A stretch of DNA of 64,000 nt from Duganella radicis. GTDB taxonomy: Bacteria; Pseudomonadota; Gammaproteobacteria; Burkholderiales; Burkholderiaceae_D. How positions within the stretch are numbered: position 1 is the first letter of the stretch; each line of letters opens with the position of its first letter. The position numbers and the translations under genes were made by a program. Below, in pieces: positions 18,977-28,307 of this stretch. The DNA is taken from NCBI RefSeq assembly GCF_009720825.1, contig NZ_WNKY01000003.1:62001-126000 (forward strand), read 5' to 3'. Below the pieces are notes generated by a model. The model had not been told where the DNA came from and ran no database searches. It saw only the letters and a list, made by a program, of their open reading frames with translations.

Positions 18977-19624
18977 ATGGTGATCGCCAAGGATAACGAG
19001 ATCGCGGGCGGCGTGCCGTCTTACTGGGAGGAAGCCAAGGCTGAGCTCATGAAGCGGGACCGCATCATGAACAAGCTCATCCCGCAATTTGGCGACCTGC
19101 ACCTGCGCGGTCACCACGATCCGTTTACCACCTTGGCGCGTTCCATCGTCGGCCAGCAGGTGACCGCCAAGGTTGCCGACGTGGCCTGGAAAAAGCTGCT
19201 GGACATCAGCCCCAAGTGCACGCCGGCGCAGATCATCAAGGCCGGCAACGAGCAGCTGGCCGCCTGCGGCCTGTCCAAGCGCAAGACCGAATACATCCTC
19301 GACCTGGCCGACCACTTCAAGAACAAGCGCGTCCACACGGCCCAATGGGACCAGATGGACGACGAGGCGGTGATCGCCGAGCTGACGCGGATTCGCGGCA
19401 TCGGCCGCTGGACCGCCGAGATGTTCCTGATCTTTAACCTGCTGCGCCCCAATGTCCTGCCGTTGGACGACCCCGGCCTGATCCAGGGCATCAGCCAGAA
19501 TTACTTCTCGGGCGAACCGGTCTCGCGCAGCGATGCGCGCGAGGTGTCGGCCAACTGGGAACCCTACCGCACGGTCGCCACATGGTATTTATGGCGTAGC
19601 CTGGACCCAGTTGCTGTAGAATAG
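18977..19624 (+). CDS. DNA-3-methyladenine glycosylase II (AlkA-like, HhH-GPD)
   Basis: Base-excision repair enzyme of 215 residues with an HhH-GPD core: [19 protein letters not shown], then the helix-hairpin-helix [20 protein letters not shown] and the catalytic Asp region [14 protein letters not shown]. It removes alkylated purines from DNA. It lacks the N-terminal AlkA domain and any Fe-S cysteines, as in the short AlkA-type enzymes. The ATG sits 1 nt past the cysS stop; it is in the same transcript. Confidence 0.9.
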   Translation: MVIAKDNEIAGGVPSYWEEAKAELMKRDRIMNKLIPQFGDLHLRGHHDPFTTLARSIVGQQVTAKVADVAWKKLLDISPKCTPAQIIKAGNEQLAACGLSKRKTEYILDLADHFKNKRVHTAQWDQMDDEAVIAELTRIRGIGRWTAEMFLIFNLLRPNVLPLDDPGLIQGISQNYFSGEPVSRSDAREVSANWEPYRTVATWYLWRSLDPVAVE

Positions 19625-19710
19625 ATACTCTAATCGCTGTGCGAGGACTTTTTGTGCCCGTCACGAACGGGCATAAGAGCGCCGCAGCTGAGAATAAACA
19701 CGGAGGTACA

Positions 19711-20685
19711 ATGACCAAAACGACTTTCCTCAATTTTGAGCAACCCATTGCTGAACTCGACGGCAAAATCGAAGAACTACGCTTCGTTCAGGACGATTCC
19801 GCTGTCGACATCTCTGAGGAGATCGACCGTCTGGCCAAAAAAAGCCAGCAGCTGACCAAAGACATCTACGCCAAACTGACGCCATGGCAGGTATCGCAAA
19901 TCGCGCGTCACCCGCAACGTCCATACACCATGGACTATGTGAATGAAATCTTCACCGACTTCCACGAACTGCACGGCGACCGCACCTATGCGGACGACCT
20001 GTCGGTGGTGGGCGGCCTGGCCCGCTTCAACGGCCAGGCTTGCATGGTGATCGGCCACCAGAAAGGCCGCGACACCAAAGAACGCGCCATGCGCAACTTC
20101 GGCATGCCGAAGCCTGAGGGCTACCGCAAGGCCATGCGCCTGATGAAGCTGGCCGAGAAGTTTGGCATTCCAGTGTTCACCTTTGTGGATACGCCGGGCG
20201 CCTTCCCGGGTATCGACGCGGAAGAGCGCGGCCAGTCGGAAGCGATCGGCCACAACCTGTACGTGATGGCGGAACTGAAAGTGCCGCTGATCGCCACCAT
20301 CATTGGTGAAGGCGGCTCCGGCGGCGCGCTGGCGATCGCCGTGGCCGACCAGGTGCTGATGCTGCAATACGCGACCTACTCGGTGATCTCGCCGGAAGGC
20401 TGCGCATCGATCCTGTGGAAAACCTCCGAGCGCGCGGCCGATGCGGCCGAAGCGTTGGGCCTGACCGCGCATCGCCTGAAAGCCATCGGCCTGATCGACA
20501 AGATCGTCAGCGAACCGCTGGGTGGCGCGCACCGCGATCCGAAGCAGATGGCCACGTTGCTGAAACGCGCCCTGGCCGACTCGCTGCGCCAGTTCCACGG
20601 CATGAAGACCAAAGACCTGCTGGAAGCGCGTCACGAGAAGCTGATGAGTTACGGTAAGTTCAAAGAGACCACGCCGCAGGAATAA
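19711..20685 (+). CDS. accA: Acetyl-CoA carboxylase carboxyltransferase subunit alpha
   Basis: The alpha subunit of the carboxyltransferase makes malonyl-CoA for fatty-acid synthesis together with AccD. It has 324 residues and begins [20 protein letters not shown] as in other AccA proteins. Diagnostic segments are FRDVNEIF-like [58 protein letters not shown] and [11 protein letters not shown]. The start at 19711 follows a strong CGGAGG. accA-tilS-lysC order is shared with other Burkholderiales. Confidence 0.97.
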   Translation: MTKTTFLNFEQPIAELDGKIEELRFVQDDSAVDISEEIDRLAKKSQQLTKDIYAKLTPWQVSQIARHPQRPYTMDYVNEIFTDFHELHGDRTYADDLSVVGGLARFNGQACMVIGHQKGRDTKERAMRNFGMPKPEGYRKAMRLMKLAEKFGIPVFTFVDTPGAFPGIDAEERGQSEAIGHNLYVMAELKVPLIATIIGEGGSGGALAIAVADQVLMLQYATYSVISPEGCASILWKTSERAADAAEALGLTAHRLKAIGLIDKIVSEPLGGAHRDPKQMATLLKRALADSLRQFHGMKTKDLLEARHEKLMSYGKFKETTPQE

Positions 20686-20691
20686 AAAATC

Positions 20692-20755
20692 GGGCACCGG
20701 CCTGCGCCGGTACCCAATCAAACCACCGGGAGCCCGCGCACGCGCCGCTCCCGGT
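20692..20755 (+). terminator. Two hairpins between accA and tilS
   Basis: The first hairpin pairs GGGCACCGG (20692-20700) with CCGGTACCC (20707-20715). The second pairs ACCGGGAGC (20725-20733) with GCTCCCGGT (20747-20755) and ends in a short T-rich stretch. They may attenuate read-through from accA into tilS; neither has a long U-run. Confidence 0.45.
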
Positions 20756-20774
20756 TTGCATTTCGGAGCCACCA

Positions 20775-22160
20775 TTGAAGCAGCAAAAGCCAACCATCAC
20801 GTCCACCTTTGATCACGCCGTCAGCGCCGCCCGTGGCGATGCTGCGCGCATCGCCGTCGCCCTGAGCGGCGGCCTGGACTCCTCGGCCCTGCTGCACCTG
20901 GCGCACGCCTACGCGCAGCGCCACGAGCTGACCCTGTGCGCCTTCCACATCCACCATGGCCTCAGCCCCAACGCCGACGCCTGGCTGGCCCACTGCGAAC
21001 GCGAATGCGCAGCCCTCAACGTCTCCTTCGAAGCCCGCCGCATCCAGCTGCAAGACGCCAAAAAATCCGGCACCGAGGCCGCCGCCCGCAAAGCCCGCTA
21101 CGCCGCCCTCGGCGCGCTGTGCCGCGAGCATGACGTGCAACTGCTCCTGACTGCCCACCACCTCGACGACCAGGCCGAAACCGTCCTGCTGCAACTGCTG
21201 CGCGGCTCCGGCCCGGCCGGCCTGTCCGGCATGGACGCCGCCAACACCGCCGCCAGCCTGCTGCAAAACGACAACCTCGTGATGGCCCGCCCGCTGCTGC
21301 AAGCCTCGCGCAAGCAGCTGGAAAGCTACGTCAGCCAGCACCACATCAGCCACGTCCACGACGAATCCAACGACGACCCGCGCTACGCCCGTAACGCCGT
21401 GCGCCACACCGTGATGCCGGCGCTGGAGCAGCATTTCCCCGGCTTCCAGGAACGCTTCGCCCGCAGCGCCCAGCACGCCCAATCGGCCACCCGCCTGCTG
21501 ACCGAACTGGCCGAACAAGACCTGACCGCCACCCAGGATGGCGACCAGCTCGACATCGGCAAACTGCGCACCCTGAGCCAGGACCGCGCCTACAACCTGC
21601 TGCGCCATTGGTTCGCCACGCGCGGATACAGCATGCCCAGCACCGCCTGGCTGTCGGAAATGCTCACGCAACTGCTGGAAGCCAAATACGACGCCCAGTT
21701 GCTGGTCACCCATCCCGACTGCCACGTGCGCCGCTACCGCGACCGCCTGCACCTGACGCCCAAGCTGGAAGACCTGGAAGGCACGCGCGAAGACCAGTTC
21801 GACGACAAGCCCGGCACCGGTTTCACCTGGAACGGCGAGACCGAAATGGCGTTCCCGGCCTACGGCGGCGTGCTGCACTTCGAGCCATCGGAACAGGGCT
21901 TCGATCCGGCATGGCTGCGCGCGCAACAACTGCTGATCGAGTTCCGCCGTGGCGGCGAAAAACTCAAGCCGGCGCTCAACCGTTCCACGCGGCTGCTCAA
22001 ATACCACTATCAGGCCCTCAACATCCCGGCCTGGGAGCGCGGCCGCCTGCCGGTGGTCAAGAACGCCAGCCACCTGCTGTTCGCGGCCGGCATCGGCATG
22101 GACTGCCTGCACGTCGGCGCGGGGGCAGGGCGGGTGCGCCTGCGCTGGCAAGCTGTCTAG
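20775..22160 (+). CDS. tilS: tRNA(Ile)-lysidine synthase
   Basis: It modifies C34 of the CAU-anticodon tRNA-Ile to lysidine, essential for AUA decoding. It has 461 residues. The PP-loop SGGLDSSALLHL lies near residue 32. HHGLSPNADAWLAHCERECA and LLTAHHLDDQAETVLLQLLRG follow, and a C-terminal TilS domain carries FRRGGEKLKP. The start is TTG with GGAG six bases upstream and no in-frame ATG alternative. Confidence 0.95.
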   Translation: MKQQKPTITSTFDHAVSAARGDAARIAVALSGGLDSSALLHLAHAYAQRHELTLCAFHIHHGLSPNADAWLAHCERECAALNVSFEARRIQLQDAKKSGTEAAARKARYAALGALCREHDVQLLLTAHHLDDQAETVLLQLLRGSGPAGLSGMDAANTAASLLQNDNLVMARPLLQASRKQLESYVSQHHISHVHDESNDDPRYARNAVRHTVMPALEQHFPGFQERFARSAQHAQSATRLLTELAEQDLTATQDGDQLDIGKLRTLSQDRAYNLLRHWFATRGYSMPSTAWLSEMLTQLLEAKYDAQLLVTHPDCHVRRYRDRLHLTPKLEDLEGTREDQFDDKPGTGFTWNGETEMAFPAYGGVLHFEPSEQGFDPAWLRAQQLLIEFRRGGEKLKPALNRSTRLLKYHYQALNIPAWERGRLPVVKNASHLLFAAGIGMDCLHVGAGAGRVRLRWQAV

Positions 22161-22303
22161 ACATCAGGCGCTTTCTGCCGAATTTTGTATGTAGATATGT
22201 CTATTCAGTATGAGTTTATGAGCTTTTTGACTTGTTATTTTGCATTGCGACATGTAGAGTTAAGGGTTCCATTTACCTTTATTTGAGCGGAAAACTCACT
22301 GTT

Positions 22304-23551
22304 ATGGCTTTAATCGTGCACAAATATGGCGGTACGTCGATGGGTTCGACGGACCGTATCAAGAACGTCGCGCGGCGTGTCGCCAAGTGGCATGACGCCG
22401 GGCACCGCATTGTGGTGGTCCCGTCGGCAATGTCGGGCGAGACCAACCGCCTGATCGCCCTGGCCAAGGAAATTCAAGCCCAGCCAGATCCACGCGAACT
22501 GGACATGATCGCCTCGACTGGCGAACAAGTGTCCGTCGGCCTGCTGTCGATGGCGCTGCAAGCGATTGGCAAGAAAGCCGTGGCCTACGCCGGCTGGCAA
22601 GTCGCGATTAAAACCGATTCCGCCTACACCAAAGCCCGTATTCAGTCGATCGACAACGAAAAAGTCAACCGCGACCTGGACGATGGCAAAATCGTCATCA
22701 TCACCGGCTTCCAGGGCGTGGATGACGAAGACAACATCACCACGCTGGGCCGTGGCGGTTCGGACACTTCGGCCGTGGCGATCGCCGCCGCCATGAAGGC
22801 CGACGAATGCCTGATCTTCACCGACGTCGACGGCGTCTACACCACCGACCCGCGCGTGGTGTCGGAAGCGCGCCGCCTGAAAGCCATCACCTTTGAAGAA
22901 ATGCTGGAACTGGCCTCGCTGGGTTCCAAGGTCTTGCAGACCCGTTCGGTGGAATTCGCCGGCAACTACCGCGTGCCGACCCGCGTTCTGTCGTCGCTGA
23001 CCGACCCGATGCTGGACATCGAAGAAGAAGCCAACTCCGGCACCCTGATCTCGTTTGAGGAAGATACACACATGGAACAAGCAGTCATCTCCGGTATCGC
23101 GTTCAACCGCGATGAAGCCAAAATCACCGTGCTGGGCGTGCCGGACCGTCCGGGCGTGGCCTACCACATCCTGGGCCCGGTGGCCGATGCCAACATCGAA
23201 GTCGACATGATCATCCAGAACCAGTCGGTGGATGGCAAGACCGACTTCACCTTCACCGTGTCGCGCAACGACTACCAGCGCGCCGTGGACGTGCTGAACA
23301 GCACCAAGGAACAACTGGGCGCGGCCAGCATCACCGGCGACGCCAAAGTGTCGAAAATCTCGGTGGTGGGCGTGGGCATGCGTTCGCACGTGGGCGTGGC
23401 GTCGCAAATGTTCCGCACCCTGTCGGAAGAGGGCATCAACATCATGATGATCTCGACCTCGGAAATCAAAATTTCCGTGTTGATCGACGAGAAATACATG
23501 GAACTGGCCGTACGCGCGCTGCACAAAGCGTTCGAACTGGAAAAGGCGTAA
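22304..23551 (+). CDS. lysC: Aspartate kinase
   Basis: It phosphorylates L-aspartate, the first step to lysine, threonine and methionine. It has 415 residues. The kinase domain starts LIVHKYGGTSMGSTDRIKNV and contains TLGRGGSDTSAVAIAAA and FTDVDGVYTTDPR. Two C-terminal ACT domains (about 265-410) should give feedback inhibition by lysine and/or threonine. A TTGATCG-like alternative start upstream would add 24 atypical residues; the ATG at 22304 fits the family. It is followed after 26 nt by the tRNA-Ser repeat. Confidence 0.96.
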   Translation: MALIVHKYGGTSMGSTDRIKNVARRVAKWHDAGHRIVVVPSAMSGETNRLIALAKEIQAQPDPRELDMIASTGEQVSVGLLSMALQAIGKKAVAYAGWQVAIKTDSAYTKARIQSIDNEKVNRDLDDGKIVIITGFQGVDDEDNITTLGRGGSDTSAVAIAAAMKADECLIFTDVDGVYTTDPRVVSEARRLKAITFEEMLELASLGSKVLQTRSVEFAGNYRVPTRVLSSLTDPMLDIEEEANSGTLISFEEDTHMEQAVISGIAFNRDEAKITVLGVPDRPGVAYHILGPVADANIEVDMIIQNQSVDGKTDFTFTVSRNDYQRAVDVLNSTKEQLGAASITGDAKVSKISVVGVGMRSHVGVASQMFRTLSEEGINIMMISTSEIKISVLIDEKYMELAVRALHKAFELEKA

Positions 23552-23579
23552 ATTTTCCGAAAAAAACCGCCGTGTTGCC

Positions 23580-23606
23580 TTGACCAAACGGGTCGCGGTC
23601 TATACT
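23580..23606 (+). promoter_or_regulatory. Promoter of tRNA-Ser copy 1
   Basis: TTGACC (23580-23585) and TATACT (23601-23606) with 15 bp between; using TACTAT two bases later gives 17 bp. The same pair recurs in front of the second tRNA-Ser copy at 33022-33048. Confidence 0.6.
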
Positions 23607-23652
23607 ATGGCGGTCGTCTGCTTCACGGCGGACATAGTTGAGCAATCGACTA

Positions 23653-23745
23653 GGAGACGTGGCCGAGTGGCCGAAGGCACTTCCCTGCTAAGGAAGCATA
23701 CGGGCAAAACCTGTATCGTGGGTTCGAATCCCACCGTCTCCGCCA
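23653..23745 (+). tRNA. tRNA-Ser (anticodon GCT), copy 1
   Basis: 93-nt type II tRNA with encoded CCA: acceptor GGAGACG/CGTCTCC, anticodon stem CTTCC/GGAAG enclosing CTGCTAA, long variable arm, T-loop TTCGAAT. Located after lysC, its usual site in related genomes. Its 3' end is duplicated at 34942-34977. Confidence 0.97.
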
Positions 23746-23753
23746 GAACAAAA

Positions 23754-23787
23754 CAAAAAAGCCTCCCCTGCGGGAGGCTTTTTTGTT
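23754..23787 (+). terminator. Terminator of tRNA-Ser copy 1
   Basis: AAGCCTCCC/GGGAGGCTT stem with a CTGC loop and a T-run. The A-run on the left makes it plausible in both directions. Confidence 0.85.
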
Positions 23788-24146
23788 TCTCCCTGCGGTC
23801 GTCGCATTACGCCCCATTGGGGCGTAATGCTTGTTTGTTCGGACGGAAACGGTGGGATTCGAAGGGTTGGGCCGTGCCGGCCCAACCCTCTCCGAATCGC
23901 CCAGCCCCGCGCGCCGAGGGCGCGCGACGTCAGCAAACCTCCAGCACATGCAATCCCCCCCCCCAGCGATCACATCCCATAGCCATCAGGCAGGAATATT
24001 AACAACCTGAATAAATCATGAACATGATCACTCCAAATTCATTAACATGTTAATCTTTTATCCGAGGGCAACCAAAGCGCGCCCCTGAGACGGCACCGGC
24101 GACTCGCCTCGACCGGGTGTCCAAAACTATAAATGGAGAAGACTGG
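23788..24146. other. Gene-free stretch with two strong hairpins and a tRNA-Ser T-arm relic
   Basis: GCATTACGCCCC (23804-23815) and GGGGCGTAATGC (23819-23830) form a perfect 12-bp stem. A larger hairpin at 23854-23902 has inner arms GGGTTGGGCCG/CGGCCCAACCC and outer arms GATTCG/CGAATC. Positions 23849-23863 are an inverted copy of 15 nt of the tRNA-Ser T-arm. The last 150 nt before the TonB receptor gene are AT-rich and should hold its promoter. No gene is supported. Confidence 0.6.
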
Positions 24147-26348
24147 ATGAAGAATTCGTGGATGGGCTCGGCACCTTTGCTGATGCTGAACGTGATGTGC
24201 GTGACGGCCGCCATGGCCGCCGACCAACCGGCCGCCGCGCCAGGCGAGACGCAGCCGGATCAACCCGCCGCAACGGCCAAGGATCAAGGTATGCAGGAGG
24301 TGGTCGTCACCAGCCAGCGGCGCGCCACCAAGGTGCAGGACATTCCCATCGCGGAAACGGTGCTGACGGGCGACCAGTTGCGCGGCAAGGCGGTGGTCAG
24401 CATGGCCGACCTGGTGGGTGCTGCACCCGCCACCAGCCGGACCGACACCGGCCTGGTATCGTCCTTCAATATTCGCGGCATTGGCCTGTCGAGCGGCTCG
24501 GCGCAGGCCACCAACGGCGTGGCGACCTATATCGACGGCCTGTTCCAGCCGGCCGTGTCCAACTCGGCGAGCTTTTATGACATCGCCAATATCGAGATCC
24601 TGCGCGGTCCCCAAGGGACGCTGGTGGGCTCGAATTCGACCGGCGGCGCGGTGCTGATCACCACCGAGAATCCTTCGCTGTCCAAGGTGGAAGGCTATGC
24701 GACCGTGGGCGTGGGCAACTACCGCGCCAATAACTTCCAGGGCGCCCTCAATGTGCCGCTGTCGGACACCCTGGCGTTCCGCATCGCCGGCATCCACCAG
24801 CAGCACGACAGCTACTACACCGACAACGGCCCTTACCACAACAAGCCTGGCCGGCTGGACGAAAACGGCGGACGCCTGGGCGTGTTGCTCAAGACCGGCC
24901 AGTTCCAGGCGTTGCTCAAGATCGACAATCTGGACCGGAAAACCGGCGGCGCGCCCTACAAGCCGCTGCCGGGCAGTTCCAACGACGTTGGCGTGACCGG
25001 CGGGATTTTCGATCTGTACTACAACACCCCGAGCAAGTTCGACGAGAAATCCCTGATGACCGGGCTCGAACTGAAATACCAGACCGACAGCGGCATCGTG
25101 CTGCGCTCGCTGAGCGGCGTGCAGACCAAGAAAGTGAACGCGCTATGGGACGTCAACCCGTCCGCGGCGCTGGCGCCCAACCTGTGGGACATGCGTGTGC
25201 GCAACCGCGAATGGTCGCAGGAATTCAACATCATTTCGCCGGCCACCGGCCGTTTCAACTGGATACTCGGCGCCTACTACCAGCAAAACAAGATCGATGT
25301 GACCATCATCCAGCCGCCTATCGTCACGGTCGGCCTTGAGAACAATTTGCGCACCACCGGCGTGTTTGCCCAGACCGGCTACAAGCTGGCCGACGATCTG
25401 GAGCTGCAACTCGGCGCGCGCAAATCCGGTTACCGCGGGGTGGGCACGGGCGGCGTGTTCCTGGACGTGCCCGGCGCGCCGCCGGGCGGGATGCAGGTGG
25501 CGGATCTGGCGGGGCGCTATTCCGATGGCACGCCGACCGGCAAACTATCGCTGAACTGGAAGGCCACCAAGACCGACCTGCTGTACGCGTTTGTCGCGCG
25601 CGGCTACAAGAACGGCAACTACAATTCGGCCACCTCCCAGTTCAAGCCTGAAACGGTGTTGAACTATGAGGCGGGCTGGAAGTCGACCCTGGCCGATGGC
25701 GCCGTCAGGACCCAGTTCGATGTTTTCTATAACAACTACAAGAACTTCCAGATCGACATGTTCGATCCGACCAGCGGCCAGACCGGGGTGACGAACCTGC
25801 CGCCATCGACCATCAAGGGCGCGGAGGGGCAGATACAGGCCAAGTTGCGCGGCTTCAAAGTCGACGCGGCCTTCGCCTACGTCGCCTCCAAGCTGGCGCC
25901 GACCTCGCTGATCGACACGCTGTCGCTGCCCAGCCAGCCGCTGGGGCCGCAATGCGCGCCGGGCGTGCCATCCAACCCGCCGGCATGCTTTGACTTCGTG
26001 CCTTATACCTTCACCAGCTCGGGCGGCCCCAACCTGATGTCGCCCAAGCTGACCTACAACTTCGGCGTCGACTACAAGATGGAACTGCCGAACGAGATGA
26101 GCCTGACGCCGCGCCTGAATGTGTCGTACGCCAGCGGCAGCTATTTCTTCGCGACCTATCAGCGCAACGCCTACATCCCGAAACATACGACCGTGTCGGC
26201 CCTGGTCACCTTGCAGCGTGACGACTGGTCGGCCGACCTGTACGTCAACAACCTGACCAACCAGGCGTTCGTGACCGGACAGGCCTTCAACAACATGATT
26301 TACAACGCACCGCGTGAATTCGGTGTCCACCTCACGCGATCGTTCTGA
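24147..26348 (+). CDS. TonB-dependent outer-membrane receptor
   Basis: It comprises 733 residues: a signal peptide (to about 24, CVTAAMA), a plug domain opening with EVVVTSQRRATKVQDIPIAE, containing VSMADLVGAAP, SSFNIRGIGLSSGSAQ and IEILRGPQGTLVGSNSTGGA, and then a 22-strand barrel ending in FGVHLTRSF with the terminal Phe. It would import a ligand across the outer membrane using TonB energy. The type resembles receptors for non-siderophore organic substrates in degradative clusters. The chosen ATG has GGAGAA eight bases upstream; the in-frame GTG 30 nt earlier is less likely. It leads the island operon. Confidence 0.93.
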   Translation: MKNSWMGSAPLLMLNVMCVTAAMAADQPAAAPGETQPDQPAATAKDQGMQEVVVTSQRRATKVQDIPIAETVLTGDQLRGKAVVSMADLVGAAPATSRTDTGLVSSFNIRGIGLSSGSAQATNGVATYIDGLFQPAVSNSASFYDIANIEILRGPQGTLVGSNSTGGAVLITTENPSLSKVEGYATVGVGNYRANNFQGALNVPLSDTLAFRIAGIHQQHDSYYTDNGPYHNKPGRLDENGGRLGVLLKTGQFQALLKIDNLDRKTGGAPYKPLPGSSNDVGVTGGIFDLYYNTPSKFDEKSLMTGLELKYQTDSGIVLRSLSGVQTKKVNALWDVNPSAALAPNLWDMRVRNREWSQEFNIISPATGRFNWILGAYYQQNKIDVTIIQPPIVTVGLENNLRTTGVFAQTGYKLADDLELQLGARKSGYRGVGTGGVFLDVPGAPPGGMQVADLAGRYSDGTPTGKLSLNWKATKTDLLYAFVARGYKNGNYNSATSQFKPETVLNYEAGWKSTLADGAVRTQFDVFYNNYKNFQIDMFDPTSGQTGVTNLPPSTIKGAEGQIQAKLRGFKVDAAFAYVASKLAPTSLIDTLSLPSQPLGPQCAPGVPSNPPACFDFVPYTFTSSGGPNLMSPKLTYNFGVDYKMELPNEMSLTPRLNVSYASGSYFFATYQRNAYIPKHTTVSALVTLQRDDWSADLYVNNLTNQAFVTGQAFNNMIYNAPREFGVHLTRSF

Positions 26349-26426
26349 TGATCCGCTGACGCAGCGCGCGGCCTGCTCCGGCAGGCCCGCACCCTCTGTT
26401 TTTTCCACGCTCCATAGGACGCAACA

Positions 26427-27008
26427 ATGAAACACTTAGTGATGCCCTTGTCTTCCGTCGCATTTGCCATCGCCGGCCTGGTTTCCCCAACGGCCTACGC
26501 CGCCTGGGAGATCGATCCCGCCCACACCCACGTCAGCTTCCAGGTGGCCCACCTGGGGCTGACGCAAACGCCCGGCCTGTTCCGCAAAGTGGCGGGGCAG
26601 GTGAGCTTCGATGACAAAAACATCGAGGCGTCGAAGGTCACGATCACCATCGACACCGCCTCGATCGACACCGTGCACGAGGCGCGCGACGCCGAGCTGC
26701 GTGGCGCCGCCTGGTTCGACGCCGAGAAGAATCCGAAAATCACCTTCGCCTCGACCTCGGTGCGCCGCGTCGACGACAAGAATTTCGTCATCGCCGGCAA
26801 TCTGACCATCCGTGGCAAGACCCTGCCGGTCAATTTCAACACCGTGCTGACCAATCGCACCACGAATCCTTTCATGAAGGTGCCGCAAATTGGTTTTGTG
26901 GGCGGCGCCACCATCAAGCGCAGCGACTTCGGCATGATGCAGTTCGGCGCGATGATCGGCGATGAGGTTGAGCTGAAGATCGCCCTTGAGATGCTCCAGA
27001 AACCCTAG
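26427..27008 (+). CDS. YceI-family periplasmic protein
   Basis: The lipocalin-like protein of 193 residues has a signal peptide (VSPTAYA) followed by WEIDPAHTHVSFQVAHLG, the standard YceI opening. IDTVHEARDAELRGAAWFDA and LTIRGKTLPVNFN also fit. YceI proteins bind polyisoprenoid or other amphipathic molecules in the periplasm. Placed between an outer-membrane receptor and an inner-membrane carrier, it may carry a hydrophobic substrate; this is inference. Confidence 0.9.
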   Translation: MKHLVMPLSSVAFAIAGLVSPTAYAAWEIDPAHTHVSFQVAHLGLTQTPGLFRKVAGQVSFDDKNIEASKVTITIDTASIDTVHEARDAELRGAAWFDAEKNPKITFASTSVRRVDDKNFVIAGNLTIRGKTLPVNFNTVLTNRTTNPFMKVPQIGFVGGATIKRSDFGMMQFGAMIGDEVELKIALEMLQKP

Positions 27009-27030
27009 GAGCCGGAAGGAGTACAAGCAT

Positions 27031-28272
27031 ATGCGGCTTAGCTACGAGAACAAATTGCTCGCCATCCTGTCACTGAGTTTTGGCTTTGTGTTTTTTGACC
27101 GCCTGGCGCTGTCGTTCCTGTTTCCATTCGTCTCGGCGGAACTGCACTTGGACAATGCGCACCTGGGCATGCTGTCGTCCTGCCTGGCGCTGACGTGGGC
27201 CATTTCCGGCGCCGTGCTGGGCGCCTACTCGGACCGGCTGCCCAGCAAGAAACCGATGCTGGTGTTAGCGGTGCTGGGATTTTCCTTGTGCTCCGCCCTG
27301 TCCGGGGCGGTCACCGGCTTTGTCTCGCTGCTGCTTTTCCGCGCGCTGATGGGCATAGCGGAAGGACCCGTGCTGCCGCTGTCGCAGTCGATGATCGCGG
27401 CCAGCTCGACGCCGGCCCGTCGCGGCCTGAACATGGGGATCGTCAATGGCGCCGCGCCCGGCTTTCTGGGCGCCGTGCTCGGCCCGCCGGTGATTATCTG
27501 GCTCGGCACGCATTATGGATGGCGCCATGCGTTTTATCTGTCCTGCGTTCCCGGCCTGATCATCGCCTGCCTGATCTGGAAATACGTGGAGGCACAGCCG
27601 GCGACGGCTCCGCCACGGACCAGGGCGGGCGGGACCCAGCGGGTCGGCATCCGGGATCTCCTCAAAGACCGGAACATTTTTCTTTGCATGCTGATCGCCT
27701 GCTTTTACCTGACCTGGTTCGTCATCATCATTTCCTTCACGCCGACCTTCCTCATGCAGGTCAAGAAATATCGTCCTGAAACGATGGGCTATGTCATGAG
27801 CTGCCTCGGTTTCGCCTGGGTCCTGTGGGGATTTCTGGTGCCGGCGATTTCCGACCGCATCGGCCGCAAGCCGGCGATGTTCGGGTTTTCGCTGGTGGCC
27901 GCTTGCTGCCCGTTGTGCCTGCTCTATGTGGAGAGCGCCGCGACGATGATGCCGGTGGTGTTTCTGACTTACACCGGACTCGGCTGCTTCACCTTGTTCA
28001 TGGCCATCATTCCGTCCGAGAGCATCGCGGCCGGTTCGATCGCCACCGCACTCGGCTTGATCATGAGCGTGGGCGAGCTGGTGGGGGGCTTCCTGTCGCC
28101 GACGATCGCCGGCCTCGCGGCCGATCGTTTCGGGCTGTCCATCGTGATGTGGATCGCGGCCGTCGGCGCCTTCGTGCCGGCCATCCTGGCCCTGTTTTTG
28201 AAGGAAACGGCGCCGCTGGTGGTGCAGGCCGGAACACGCGGTGCGGCGCCAGGCGTGCCCGTCGAGGGCTGA
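27031..28272 (+). CDS. MFS transporter, anion:cation symporter type
   Basis: Twelve-helix inner-membrane carrier of 413 residues. FFDRLALSFLFPFVSAELHL opens the first helix. The signature GAYSDRLPSKKPML lies between helices 2 and 3 and is repeated in the second half as PAISDRIGRKPAMFG. The family includes aromatic acid and sugar-acid importers, so it is the likely uptake system of the island. AAGGAG at 27015-27020 supports the ATG at 27031 over in-frame upstream starts. Confidence 0.9.
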   Translation: MRLSYENKLLAILSLSFGFVFFDRLALSFLFPFVSAELHLDNAHLGMLSSCLALTWAISGAVLGAYSDRLPSKKPMLVLAVLGFSLCSALSGAVTGFVSLLLFRALMGIAEGPVLPLSQSMIAASSTPARRGLNMGIVNGAAPGFLGAVLGPPVIIWLGTHYGWRHAFYLSCVPGLIIACLIWKYVEAQPATAPPRTRAGGTQRVGIRDLLKDRNIFLCMLIACFYLTWFVIIISFTPTFLMQVKKYRPETMGYVMSCLGFAWVLWGFLVPAISDRIGRKPAMFGFSLVAACCPLCLLYVESAATMMPVVFLTYTGLGCFTLFMAIIPSESIAAGSIATALGLIMSVGELVGGFLSPTIAGLAADRFGLSIVMWIAAVGAFVPAILALFLKETAPLVVQAGTRGAAPGVPVEG

Positions 28273-28307
28273 GTCAAAACAGGCAATTCAACTGACAAGG
28301 AAGACTG

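Larger units (their letters stand above)
23578..23748. repeat. Left copy of a 171-bp direct repeat containing promoter and tRNA-Ser
   Basis: This block, from CCTTGACC to CGCCAGAA, recurs at 33020-33190 at the same length. The tRNA body is identical. Differences are confined to a cluster between the promoter hexamers and two single bases just before the tRNA. The two copies bracket the TonB-to-GMC island. Confidence 0.9.
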
